From contig NZ_MSZX01000006.1 in the NCBI RefSeq assembly GCF_002021565.1, forward strand, positions 310,027 to 374,026: a DNA stretch of 64,000 bases, written 5' to 3'. The notes under the pieces were generated by a model that made no database searches, was not told the DNA's origin, and saw only the letters and a list, made by a program, of their open reading frames with translations. The position numbers and the translations under genes are program-made. Positions within the stretch are counted from its first letter, which is position 1; the number at the start of each line of letters is the position of its first letter. Source of the stretch: Paenibacillus selenitireducens (GTDB lineage: Bacteria; Bacillota; Bacilli; Paenibacillales; Paenibacillaceae). Shown here piece by piece: positions 6,873 through 14,568 of the stretch.

Positions 6873-9524
6873 TTAGGAATACGCAAAATGATATGTTCCT
6901 GACCCGAGTTCGATCTCCACGCTGTCTTGCGAACGCATGATTCGCCGAATCCCGTTCCCCTCACAAAGCAGGTGCCCATCCACCCTCACATCATCTGGAT
7001 GTTGAAGCGTAAGGATCACGGAAGCGGTTGTATTTGCCGGGATCGTCACCATTAGCTTGATTTCTTGATCCTGCTTCTCCCAAGAAGATACGATCTCACC
7101 GTACATAGACTGCAACCGCGTCTCAGCGCTGGAGAGGCCCCCTCCGATATGCGGCTGAATTCGAATCCTACGGTACCCAGGCTCTGTTTCCATGGTATCA
7201 ATGCCTCCGACGACACGATATAACCATTCACCGATAGCCCCGTACGCATAGTGATTGAACGAGTTCATATCCTCACTCCAGAAGGTTCCGTCAGGCTTGA
7301 TGCCATCCCAATGTTCCCAGATGGTTGTCGCTCCTTTCTTCACCGAATACAACCATGAAGGATACTCTTCTTGTAAAACCAGACGGTAGGCTAAATCCGT
7401 ATATCCGTATCGCGTCAGCACATGACACAAGTAGGGCGTACCTACAAACCCTGTCGTTAGATGCGTACCTTGGGCTTCAATATGGGCCGCAAGATCTCTT
7501 GCCACCGCTTCTCGGTGGGACTCCTTCACAAGGTTGAACATCAGTGCAAGTAAGTAAGCTGTCTGCGTGGGCGCAGCAACATCCCCCTCCGGCGTAATGA
7601 ATTCCGCTTGGAAAGCTTCAACAATCTTACCATGTAATGCTTCATAGGCTTCCGCATCTTCATGTTCCCCGATGATTCGAGCCGTCTTGGCCAACAGATG
7701 CGTGGAATGCGCATAAAAGGCCGTCGCAATATACGCCTTCGGCGTCGCTCCCGTATAACTATCCTCTTCTGCATCTAAAGCTAACCAATCCCCAAAGTGG
7801 TCGCCTGTATCCCAAAGATATTCATGCTCCCCTTGCGCCCGGATATATTCGACCCACGCCTTCATACTCGGATATTGCTGTTCGAGCACCCGAACATCCC
7901 CATAGTTCTCATAGATCGCCCATGGGCAGATGACAGCGGCGTCTCCCCAAGCCGAGGAGTTATACCCCACCGAATGAATGCCCGGAACCACATGAGGCAC
8001 ACCGCCGTCTTCCGCTTGATCTACTGCTAGATCTTTTAGCCATTTGCTAAAGAAAGGGGCAACTTGATAATTAAAAGCAGCTGTCCGAATAAATACTTGG
8101 GCATCGCCAGTCCATCCGAGTCTTTCGTCACGCTGTGGACAGTCGGTAGGTACGTCCAGAAAATTCCCTTTCTGTCCCCATACGATGTTATGCTGCAATT
8201 GGTTCAATAAGGGGTTCGAGCAGTGGAAAGATCCCGTTTTTTCCATGTCTGTATGAATAACACATCCCAGGAATCGGTCCTCATCATCGCGAAGTGAGAT
8301 GCCCTCTACTTTGACATAACGAAAGCCTTGAAACGAGAAGCAGGGCTCGTAAACCTCCTCCCCTTCACCTTTGCACGTATAGGTAATCATCTGCTTCGCT
8401 GCACGTAAGTTTCCGATATAGAAATTCCCTTCACGATCCAACACCTCTGCATGTTGGAGACGAATGACGGTTCCCGCTTCAGCTTGCACCCGAAACCGTA
8501 CCCAACCCACCATATTCTGACCCATATCCAGTACCGCTTCTCCGGCAGGTGTATGTAAAACAGCGACCGGTTGTATATATTCAATGATGCGTGTTGGATC
8601 ATTTTCTTGGGCAACAAGCGAATCCACCTCTTGCTGCGCTGCTAGAGTAACTGCGTTCCAATTCTGCGAATCAAAACCTTGCTGGTTCCAACCCGTCTGC
8701 TCCAATCGCGCATCATACGTCTCACCGTGATAGATTTCAGATCGAATCAAAGGTCCTCCGTTGTAAGTCCATGTTCCATCTGACACGACAATCTCTTCCG
8801 ACCCATCCTGATACGTCACATGCATTTGAAGCCATAATCCTCGTTCTTGACCATATAGGTTCCGCGCACCGCCGAAGGCTAGATTTCCTTTATACCAACC
8901 GTCACCTAAGATGACACCCAGTACATTCTCACCCGATGCAAGCAACGAAGTCACATCATAGGTCTGATATTGGAGCCGATGATGGTAGCTAGTCCATCCG
9001 GGAGCAAATACAGCAGCATCAGCCGGCGAACCATTGATATAGAGTCGGTATAAGCCTCGGGCTGTGGCATAGACTCGTGCTGAAGCAATCTCAGTCCCAA
9101 GATGTATGCTCTTGCGCACGTAAGCACATGGCTCTTCGATTTGCCCCTCTTTGCCTAAAGATGCCGTAATCCATTGCGCCTTGTAGTCTTTTGGGTATAA
9201 GAAAGCCGTCTCCCAGTACGCCGCCTCGCTCCATTCGGTGACTTCCTTCTGTTCCGTCCACACGCGTACCCGATAGTAATATCTTGTACGAGAAGATAAC
9301 GCAGGTCCCTCATATTCAACATGCACGGAACGTGCACTCATCACCCGGTCTGTGTCCCACCATAATGTTTGAAAATCTTTGTAGGCTGAGACTTGAACCT
9401 GATATGCTGTTTGTGATTCATCCCTTGCCGTACCGGCATGAATTTTCCAACTCAATCTCGGTCGCGGTATATCCGTACCTATTGGATTATGCTTATATTC
9501 ACATCTCAGATCATAGACATGCAT
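6873..9524 (-). CDS. Alpha-L-rhamnosidase, glycoside hydrolase family 78
   Basis: An 883-aa enzyme releasing terminal alpha-L-rhamnose from flavonoid glycosides or plant polysaccharides (family knowledge). The order of domains is that of GH78: an N-terminal Ig-like/beta-sandwich part opening with LRCEYKHNPIGTDIPRPRLSW, a carbohydrate-binding-like segment, the (alpha/alpha)6 barrel with the hallmark DCPQRDERLGWTGDAQVF (general-acid region, about residues 460-477), and a C-terminal beta domain. No signal peptide is visible, so it is probably cytoplasmic and acts on imported glycosides, yet no sugar transporter is adjacent. An AAGGAG lies upstream of the ATG. An AraC-type regulator is divergent and probably controls it. 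Confidence 0.9.
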   Translation of the reverse strand: MHVYDLRCEYKHNPIGTDIPRPRLSWKIHAGTARDESQTAYQVQVSAYKDFQTLWWDTDRVMSARSVHVEYEGPALSSRTRYYYRVRVWTEQKEVTEWSEAAYWETAFLYPKDYKAQWITASLGKEGQIEEPCAYVRKSIHLGTEIASARVYATARGLYRLYINGSPADAAVFAPGWTSYHHRLQYQTYDVTSLLASGENVLGVILGDGWYKGNLAFGGARNLYGQERGLWLQMHVTYQDGSEEIVVSDGTWTYNGGPLIRSEIYHGETYDARLEQTGWNQQGFDSQNWNAVTLAAQQEVDSLVAQENDPTRIIEYIQPVAVLHTPAGEAVLDMGQNMVGWVRFRVQAEAGTVIRLQHAEVLDREGNFYIGNLRAAKQMITYTCKGEGEEVYEPCFSFQGFRYVKVEGISLRDDEDRFLGCVIHTDMEKTGSFHCSNPLLNQLQHNIVWGQKGNFLDVPTDCPQRDERLGWTGDAQVFIRTAAFNYQVAPFFSKWLKDLAVDQAEDGGVPHVVPGIHSVGYNSSAWGDAAVICPWAIYENYGDVRVLEQQYPSMKAWVEYIRAQGEHEYLWDTGDHFGDWLALDAEEDSYTGATPKAYIATAFYAHSTHLLAKTARIIGEHEDAEAYEALHGKIVEAFQAEFITPEGDVAAPTQTAYLLALMFNLVKESHREAVARDLAAHIEAQGTHLTTGFVGTPYLCHVLTRYGYTDLAYRLVLQEEYPSWLYSVKKGATTIWEHWDGIKPDGTFWSEDMNSFNHYAYGAIGEWLYRVVGGIDTMETEPGYRRIRIQPHIGGGLSSAETRLQSMYGEIVSSWEKQDQEIKLMVTIPANTTASVILTLQHPDDVRVDGHLLCEGNGIRRIMRSQDSVEIELGSGTYHFAYS

Positions 9525-9671
9525 GAACGTCTCGACTCCTTTATCGGATGGTATCTTCTCTTACAGTCTACGTGGGAGCACGACGTAAAAACATAGGTGT
9601 TCTTGACATTTCTACAAGGTAAAGATGACAATGAACCCATACACGCCATAGGATCGATCGGAGGAATTCAG

Positions 9672-10535
9672 ATGAAGGTTCGACAAGAACTATTCCATGG
9701 TTCAACCATGTTTCAAGATCAATTAGAAATCTATGTGAATCGGTTCCAGGAAAATTTCCATTCCGACTTTCATTCCCATGATTTCATCGAGATTACCTAC
9801 GTCGCCGAAGGAACGGGATTTCACCATATCGGAGAGCACGTCTTCCCTGTACGTAAAGGGGATCTCTTCATCCTCCCCCTTGGCACGACCCATGTCTTCC
9901 GTCCTGTCTCTCCAAGCAAGCACCAGAAGCTCATCGTATATAACTGTATTTTTACGGAATCCATGTTGTACAAAGCGAATGAAGATGCCGCGGGGATTAA
10001 TCTGCTGCAATGCTTTCAATTCCCTACTGACATGAACGCGAGCCGTTGCCATTTCGATGGACCCAATCAACGGATAGAGTCACTCTTCCAGCAGATGCTT
10101 GATGAACATACCGTTCGGAAGCCAGGATATGCTGCCCTTTTATATTCGCTGCTCTTGCAACTGCTCATCTATCTTGCCCGTCAGTTCTCGGAGCCGGATC
10201 AGGCGAAACTTCATCCGCAAGATTCGATGGAACACATCCTGCAATACATTCGTAACCATGTTGACGAGCCCTTAACCATCCGTTCTATGGCAGAGCAGTG
10301 CCGGATGAGTGAAAGACATTTCTTCCGTCTCTTTAAGCAGCGTACAGGGCAGCCTTTTCAAGACTTTGTTCAGCATACACGCGTTCAAGCCAGCTGTGAG
10401 CTATTGCTCCGTACGAATCTGACGATCGCTCCCATCGCAGAAGCTGTAGGGTATAAAGATTTGCAATCCTTTCATCAGGTGTTTAAGCGCATTGTTGGAA
10501 TGACCCCGGGACAATATCGGAAGCAGGGACTTTAA
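9672..10535 (+). CDS. AraC-family transcriptional regulator with N-terminal cupin
   Basis: A 287-aa regulator. Residues about 20-100 form an AraC-type sugar-sensing cupin (SDFHSHDFIEITYV...HHIGEH) and residues about 185-285 a double helix-turn-helix (LTIRSMAEQCRMSERHFFRLFK and IAPIAEAVGYKDLQSFHQVFK). GGAGG 8 nt upstream of the ATG at 9672 fixes the start; an open frame further upstream lacks such a site. It is divergent from the GH78 rhamnosidase across a 147-nt gap, so it is the likely rhamnoside-responsive activator of that gene. Its ligand is not known. Confidence 0.88.
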   Translation: MKVRQELFHGSTMFQDQLEIYVNRFQENFHSDFHSHDFIEITYVAEGTGFHHIGEHVFPVRKGDLFILPLGTTHVFRPVSPSKHQKLIVYNCIFTESMLYKANEDAAGINLLQCFQFPTDMNASRCHFDGPNQRIESLFQQMLDEHTVRKPGYAALLYSLLLQLLIYLARQFSEPDQAKLHPQDSMEHILQYIRNHVDEPLTIRSMAEQCRMSERHFFRLFKQRTGQPFQDFVQHTRVQASCELLLRTNLTIAPIAEAVGYKDLQSFHQVFKRIVGMTPGQYRKQGL

Positions 10536-10550
10536 TCAGAGCAGAAAAAC

Positions 10551-10574
10551 CAAAAAAGCTGCCAATAGGCAGCT
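10551..10574 (-). terminator. Intrinsic terminator of the MBL/zinc-ribbon operon
   Basis: A stem AGCTGCC/GGCAGCT with a 4-nt loop is followed on the minus strand by a T run (A run at 10552-10557 on the plus strand). Confidence 0.75.
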
Positions 10575-10592
10575 AGTTCATGTTCCATCTGA

Positions 10593-10835
10593 TTATCCGA
10601 ACAAAATGTCGAGCACGGTACCCAATTGTCCCCTCGATTTCCCTTCCAACACACGCGGATTATAGATCTCCACAAAACCGCAGTTTTCACAAGATACGAA
10701 CAGATAATGATTATGCTGAATATCCAATAATTTGCTAATTCCGGTGCCCGTCATAGCCACTTCCTTGATATGGCATGCTGTTCCGCTGCACTTCGCACAC
10801 TTGAACCGCTCTTCAATGGATTTTTCGATACTCAT
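10593..10835 (-). CDS. Zinc-ribbon protein, DUF2082-like
   Basis: An 80-aa protein with two CxxC knuckles, CAKC (about residues 13-16) and CENC (about 49-52), separated by a beta-rich stretch. This arrangement matches the small zinc-ribbon nucleic-acid-binding family DUF2082 of Firmicutes. The function is unknown. It lies 30 nt downstream of the MBL hydrolase gene on the same strand and ends at an intrinsic terminator, so it is the last gene of that operon. Confidence 0.75.
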   Translation of the reverse strand: MSIEKSIEERFKCAKCSGTACHIKEVAMTGTGISKLLDIQHNHYLFVSCENCGFVEIYNPRVLEGKSRGQLGTVLDILFG

Positions 10836-10865
10836 TCATGTCACTCCTTTGATAGGGACTTCCCT

Positions 10866-11684
10866 TTACGATTGCTCGATTTCCTTACGTATCAATTGCT
10901 GATTATGCTCATGATAACTCTTCATGCCGCGGGGAAACGGAACATGATTCAGCATCGCATCCAGTCCTTCTTGATTCCCTTCGGTCACGTATTGTCTCAC
11001 CGTCCGGAGATACCGGACCGACTGTTCGATGCGTGTCTGCATCTCCAAGGGATCCGTCGTAACATTACCATGACCTGGGACAAGGACTTGGATGTCATGG
11101 TCTGAGAGCACTTGTTCAAGCTTCTGCATCGTCTTCTCATAATCCATGCTGTTCCAATACACGTAAGGGAATTCGATATCAGATACATAATCGCCTGCCA
11201 GCAAGATCCCTTCGGGTTCAATCACCGTAACGATGCCGTCAGCCGTATGACCTGGAGCAAGATAGAAGGTTACTGTCGTCTGCCCTAATTGAAGCTGCTG
11301 TCCATCCTGGTCAATCACGATATCCGCTTCCGGATAGGTAATTTCATAATCCCGTTTCAGATAGTAGCGATCATCGAAAGCCCTAATCTGTTCAACAATA
11401 TCCGCACGTTCCGGGTGCTGTTGAAATCCCTCGCTCGCGATCACTTTCGCTTCAGGAAAAGCGCCGTATCCTAGAATATGATCCCAATCGCTATGCGTAA
11501 ATAGCAGGTAGACCGGCCATCCTTTGCCCAACTGATCCACGTATTCACGAATCTCGCGAACCTCATGAGGAAGCCAAGTTGGATCAACGACGATCGTGCA
11601 ATCATGCAGTGTGATGACCGATGACGTGGTATGATACAGCGCGCTTTGAAACACCGTAATCCGACTATTCTGAAAAGAAATCAT
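10866..11684 (-). CDS. Metallo-beta-lactamase-fold hydrolase
   Basis: A 272-aa MBL-fold metallohydrolase. The zinc-binding HxHxDH motif appears as THSDWDH (about residues 62-68): the first His is replaced by Thr, followed by H-S-D-W-D-H. Further ligands are in APGHTADG (His, about 143), LLAGDY (Asp, about 162) and VPGHGN (His, about 205). The substrate cannot be told; relatives include glyoxalase-II-like and lactonase-like enzymes. AAGGGGG precedes the ATG. It is cotranscribed with the zinc-ribbon gene downstream. Confidence 0.8.
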   Translation of the reverse strand: MISFQNSRITVFQSALYHTTSSVITLHDCTIVVDPTWLPHEVREIREYVDQLGKGWPVYLLFTHSDWDHILGYGAFPEAKVIASEGFQQHPERADIVEQIRAFDDRYYLKRDYEITYPEADIVIDQDGQQLQLGQTTVTFYLAPGHTADGIVTVIEPEGILLAGDYVSDIEFPYVYWNSMDYEKTMQKLEQVLSDHDIQVLVPGHGNVTTDPLEMQTRIEQSVRYLRTVRQYVTEGNQEGLDAMLNHVPFPRGMKSYHEHNQQLIRKEIEQS

Positions 11685-11813
11685 TGGACGAACCCCCTTT
11701 CACAACGTCTTATTGATCTCCTTATTATATCACAGAAGTTAAAAAGCCTACGATGACCTTTTACGTAATATCTTTTTTCTACAGGGAAGATCACCCGACG
11801 GTTCTTTATTGTG

Positions 11814-11893
11814 TAACCTATACGTTGGTCGATAGGAGAGGTGGGTTGGTGTTTTAAATCAACTGTTGTAGAAATCCGGGAGCAAAGGCGGAC
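11814..11893 (+). repeat. Degenerate copy of a dispersed intergenic hairpin element
   Basis: This stretch starts TAACCTATACGTTGGT and ends GAGCAAAGGCGGAC. It aligns with the element at 41343-41500 (TAACCCATACGTTGGT ... GAGCACAAAGGCGAAC), but the inner hairpin is lost. It lies upstream of the MBL hydrolase gene in a 500-nt region without genes. Confidence 0.6.
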
Positions 11894-12065
11894 ATGAGAG
11901 ACCTTATTCTTTGTTATACTCACAGATTAGCCCTTTTGCGGACACAGATGCCCTTATTCTATACTAATAATGAGGATATACTCTATTTATCGTAGAATAA
12001 GGACTCCTGTGTCCGTTTAACCAGCATTTTGAATGCTTTTTGCAGAATAAGGGCTCCTGTGTCCG
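11888..12065. repeat. Palindromic intergenic repeat: four 22-23-nt units, two direct then two inverted
   Basis: Units of the form GGACA-n7/8-CCTTATTCT occur at 11888-11910 and 11938-11960 (plus orientation) and as reverse complements at 11994-12015 and 12044-12065. The first pair is offset by exactly 50 nt, as is the second, and both nested pairs share one centre near 11976-11977. The 28-nt spacers between units are not conserved. No coding capacity is evident. It lies between the MBL operon and the CAP-domain gene. Confidence 0.75.
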
Positions 12066-12145
12066 TTCATTTCTCGCGCCGTTCCCTGCACCCTTTTTTG
12101 ATTTCAGTAATCTCTCGAAAATATATAAATTTTATAATCTCAAGC

Positions 12146-12175
12146 AAAAAAGCAGCTCCCGCTCGGGAACTGCTT
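12146..12175 (-). terminator. Intrinsic terminator of the first CAP-domain gene
   Basis: A stem of AAGCAG and TCCC pairing with GGGA and CTGCTT (12150-12175), with a T run on the minus strand. Confidence 0.85.
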
Positions 12176-12186
12176 CTTGTATAGAA

Positions 12187-12933
12187 CTATGCTTTGCTAA
12201 TAAACTCTTGCACCCATTCCCCTTGATAATATGCCACACCAATGTGAGTATAATGCGCGTTCATAATATTCTCACGGTGACCCTGGCTATTCATCCAATC
12301 TTTCATGACTTGCTCAGGCGTCTGCTGCCCCTTGGCGATATTCTCTCCGGCATAACCATACTTAATATTGTATTGCTTCATCATATCAAATGGCGAACCA
12401 AAGGTTGGAGATTGGTGACTAAAATAATTGTTTTTATACATATCCACGGCTTTATCCATCGCCATGTTCGCAAGCTGCGTGTCCACGGCAAGCGCGGATA
12501 AACCTTGCTTAGCACGTTCTTGGTTCACAAGTTTCACCACTTGCTCCGCAAATTTAGCTTGGTCTGTCGTCGCTGTGTTGCTCGGTGGAGTCGATGGTTT
12601 GCTAGGTTGTGCAGGAACCGTCACTTGCGGTTTCGAAGGTTGTGGCTGAGGCTTCGAAACGCTCGGTACTTTCGATGGTTGCTTGACTGGGACTGAAGGC
12701 GTCGAAATAACGGGCTTTTTCTGCGGTACAGTAACCGTGATGTTAGGCCCTTGTACGACCACGATCTTCATATAGGGTTGCATATTACTGTTATCTTGAA
12801 AGTATTTGGTTACAATATCATTACAGTTCGGTGTCGCAGCAGATGCTGCAGAAGCGGCTGTTGGAACCATCCACGCAACGGCCATGGCAGTTACTAACGC
12901 TGTTGTGGTAAAACGTGTCTTCCATTTCTTCAT
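12187..12933 (-). CDS. Secreted CAP-domain (SCP/YkwD-like) protein
   Basis: A 248-aa exported protein. A Sec signal peptide (MKKWKTRF then a hydrophobic core ending A-A-S-A) is followed by a spacer, a Pro/Ser/Lys-rich linker (about residues 70-115) and a C-terminal CAP domain (about 122-248) with LVNQERAKQGLSAL, a HQSPTFGSPFDMM segment, YAGENIAKGQ and HRENIMNAHYTHIGVAYY. These are the conserved His/Glu cavity and C-terminal motifs of the CAP superfamily. The role of bacterial CAP proteins is largely unknown; some are spore-coat or cell-wall associated. GGAGG precedes the ATG at 12933. It is the tandem paralogue of the next gene upstream. Confidence 0.9.
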   Translation of the reverse strand: MKKWKTRFTTTALVTAMAVAWMVPTAASAASAATPNCNDIVTKYFQDNSNMQPYMKIVVVQGPNITVTVPQKKPVISTPSVPVKQPSKVPSVSKPQPQPSKPQVTVPAQPSKPSTPPSNTATTDQAKFAEQVVKLVNQERAKQGLSALAVDTQLANMAMDKAVDMYKNNYFSHQSPTFGSPFDMMKQYNIKYGYAGENIAKGQQTPEQVMKDWMNSQGHRENIMNAHYTHIGVAYYQGEWVQEFISKA

Positions 12934-13041
12934 CGATATACATCCTCCTGTTGATCGTATTGGCTGTGAAGTGGAATTCCAATCTTTCACATGAGAAATC
13001 GTAACATAGGTCACAGGCCAGATTCATTACCAAATAATTGG

Positions 13042-13074
13042 AAAATAAAAGACAGTCCCCTTCCGGGAACTGCC
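13042..13074 (-). terminator. Intrinsic terminator of the second CAP-domain gene
   Basis: An 8-bp stem with one G-T pair (13053-13060 with 13065-13072) is followed on the minus strand by TCTTTTATTTT. Loop and stem resemble the terminator at 12146-12175, as expected if the whole unit was duplicated. Confidence 0.7.
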
Positions 13075-13089
13075 TGATGATCTACTTTT

Positions 13090-13770
13090 CTATGCTTTAC
13101 TAATAAATTCTTGCACCCATTCCCCTTGATAATAAGCTACGCCGATATGGGTAAAATTAGGATTCATAATGTTCTCACGATGGCCTTGGCTGTTCATCCA
13201 ATCTTGCATGACTTGCGCTGGAGATTGCTGTCCCTTCGCGATATTCTCGCCTGCATAGCCATACTTAATTTGATATTGATTCATCATATCGAACGGTGAA
13301 CCATACGTTGGAGATTGGTGGTCAAAATAGTTATTTGTATACATATCCTTTGCTTTATCCATCGCCATATTTGCAAGCCGATCATCCGATTGCAGTGCTG
13401 GAAGACCTGCTTTCGCACGCTCTTGGTTCACAAGATTTACCACTTGAGAAGCGAAGTTAGACTGCTCTTCGTTGGTTTGTGACCCTGTATTGGCAGGTGG
13501 AGCCGGAGTCGGCTTAGGTGTTGGTGCTGGCGTTGGCTGACTCGGAACCGTCACTTGCGGAGGTTGCGGTGTCCCTGGTACTTGCGGCATTACAGGACAC
13601 GAAGGCATCGACCCCGGTTGGAATTGTCCTGGAATTTGTTGGAATAAATTACCTAAAATATCTTGTAAATTCTGCGCAGGCGCAGCAGAGGCAACGGTTG
13701 GAAGCATCCACGCTACAGTAAGTGTCGAAGTCATTGCAACCTTGGTCAATCGTTTTGTCCATTTTTTCAT
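13090..13770 (-). CDS. Secreted CAP-domain protein, tandem paralogue
   Basis: A 226-aa exported protein built like the gene at 12187: a Sec signal peptide (MKKWTKRLTKVAM..., ending near A-S-A-A), a Pro/Thr-rich linker (about residues 65-95) and a CAP domain (about 103-226). The CAP domains of the two proteins are nearly identical over long stretches, including the last 35 residues, while the segment between signal peptide and linker differs. GGAGG precedes the ATG. Each copy has its own terminator, so they are separate transcription units. A wall or spore-surface role is inference. Confidence 0.9.
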   Translation of the reverse strand: MKKWTKRLTKVAMTSTLTVAWMLPTVASAAPAQNLQDILGNLFQQIPGQFQPGSMPSCPVMPQVPGTPQPPQVTVPSQPTPAPTPKPTPAPPANTGSQTNEEQSNFASQVVNLVNQERAKAGLPALQSDDRLANMAMDKAKDMYTNNYFDHQSPTYGSPFDMMNQYQIKYGYAGENIAKGQQSPAQVMQDWMNSQGHRENIMNPNFTHIGVAYYQGEWVQEFISKA

Positions 13771-13871
13771 CTATGATCTTCCTCCTTGTTTTTGCGAGAT
13801 TATGTTCCTCTCGTTTACAAGTAGAAGTGTATCATAGACCTTTTTCCCATTTCATTGCCAAAAACTTGGTT

Positions 13872-14531
13872 CTATTTCCTTGGTTGATTTTGGCTCCGCT
13901 CTTTATACCACTGGTACCAATAGATCCAAAACGCAAGCCAACATCCCGAGATGAGATATCCCGCAAGGATATCGCTTGGATAATGAACGCCTGCATACAC
14001 CCGGCTAAGACCAATCATCAGGATCATGCCTACCGCAGCTAGGATCAGAAGAACGCGACCCCATTTTTGAGGAATATGTCTCCATAACAGAAATGCGATC
14101 GATGCATAAAATGAGAAGGCACCCATCGCATGTCCACTCGGGAAGCTGTATCCCGTCTCTTCCAGAATTCGGTGGATTGTTGGCCGTTCGCGTGAAAACA
14201 CGCTTTTTAAAATTACATTCAGAGAAGCAGACCCTCCGATGACAATCAGGAAAAAAATCAATTCACTCCGATGTTTCAGCACAAAATATAATAATACCAT
14301 CGTGATGATACTTAAAATAATGACGATCTTGGCTGAACCCAGAAGTGCACAGAATTCAGCTAATGCCGTCCATGTAGGCGACTCCCAACTTTGCATCCAC
14401 GTAATGATCGGTGTATCGAACGCAGATAAGCGATCCGTTGTGACCAAGTAAGCTACGCCCATAAACCCAAGAAGACCCACCAATGTCAAATAGAAAGCAG
14501 GAGTTGCCCGAAGTTGTACTGCTTTTGTCAT
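13872..14531 (-). CDS. PAP2-family membrane phosphatase
   Basis: A 219-aa integral membrane phosphatase with about six hydrophobic segments. The acid-phosphatase motifs are present: a K-x6-RP-like segment (KSVFSRERPT), the central PSGHAMGAF and the distal SRVYAGVHYPSDILAG, giving the catalytic His pair and Arg. Family members dephosphorylate undecaprenyl pyrophosphate, phosphatidic acid or related lipids. An AAAGGTGA site supports the ATG at 14531; an open frame extends upstream into cobQ. The gene starts 37 nt after cobQ with no terminator between, so it is probably the last gene of the riboswitch-controlled cobalamin operon. Confidence 0.88.
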   Translation of the reverse strand: MTKAVQLRATPAFYLTLVGLLGFMGVAYLVTTDRLSAFDTPIITWMQSWESPTWTALAEFCALLGSAKIVIILSIITMVLLYFVLKHRSELIFFLIVIGGSASLNVILKSVFSRERPTIHRILEETGYSFPSGHAMGAFSFYASIAFLLWRHIPQKWGRVLLILAAVGMILMIGLSRVYAGVHYPSDILAGYLISGCWLAFWIYWYQWYKERSQNQPRK

Positions 14532-14568
14532 AAACGTCTGATTCACCTTTCTAGATGTTTTCTCTACG

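Noticed and set aside
9603-9632. TTGACA with a GACAAT candidate upstream of the AraC-type gene
   Set aside because: The -35 is perfect but the -10 is weak and the spacing is 18 nt; not firm enough to list as a promoter.
11888-12065. CRISPR-like look of 22-nt repeats with 28-nt spacers
   Set aside because: Two units are inverted relative to the other two, only four exist, the units are not identical, and no cas gene is near.
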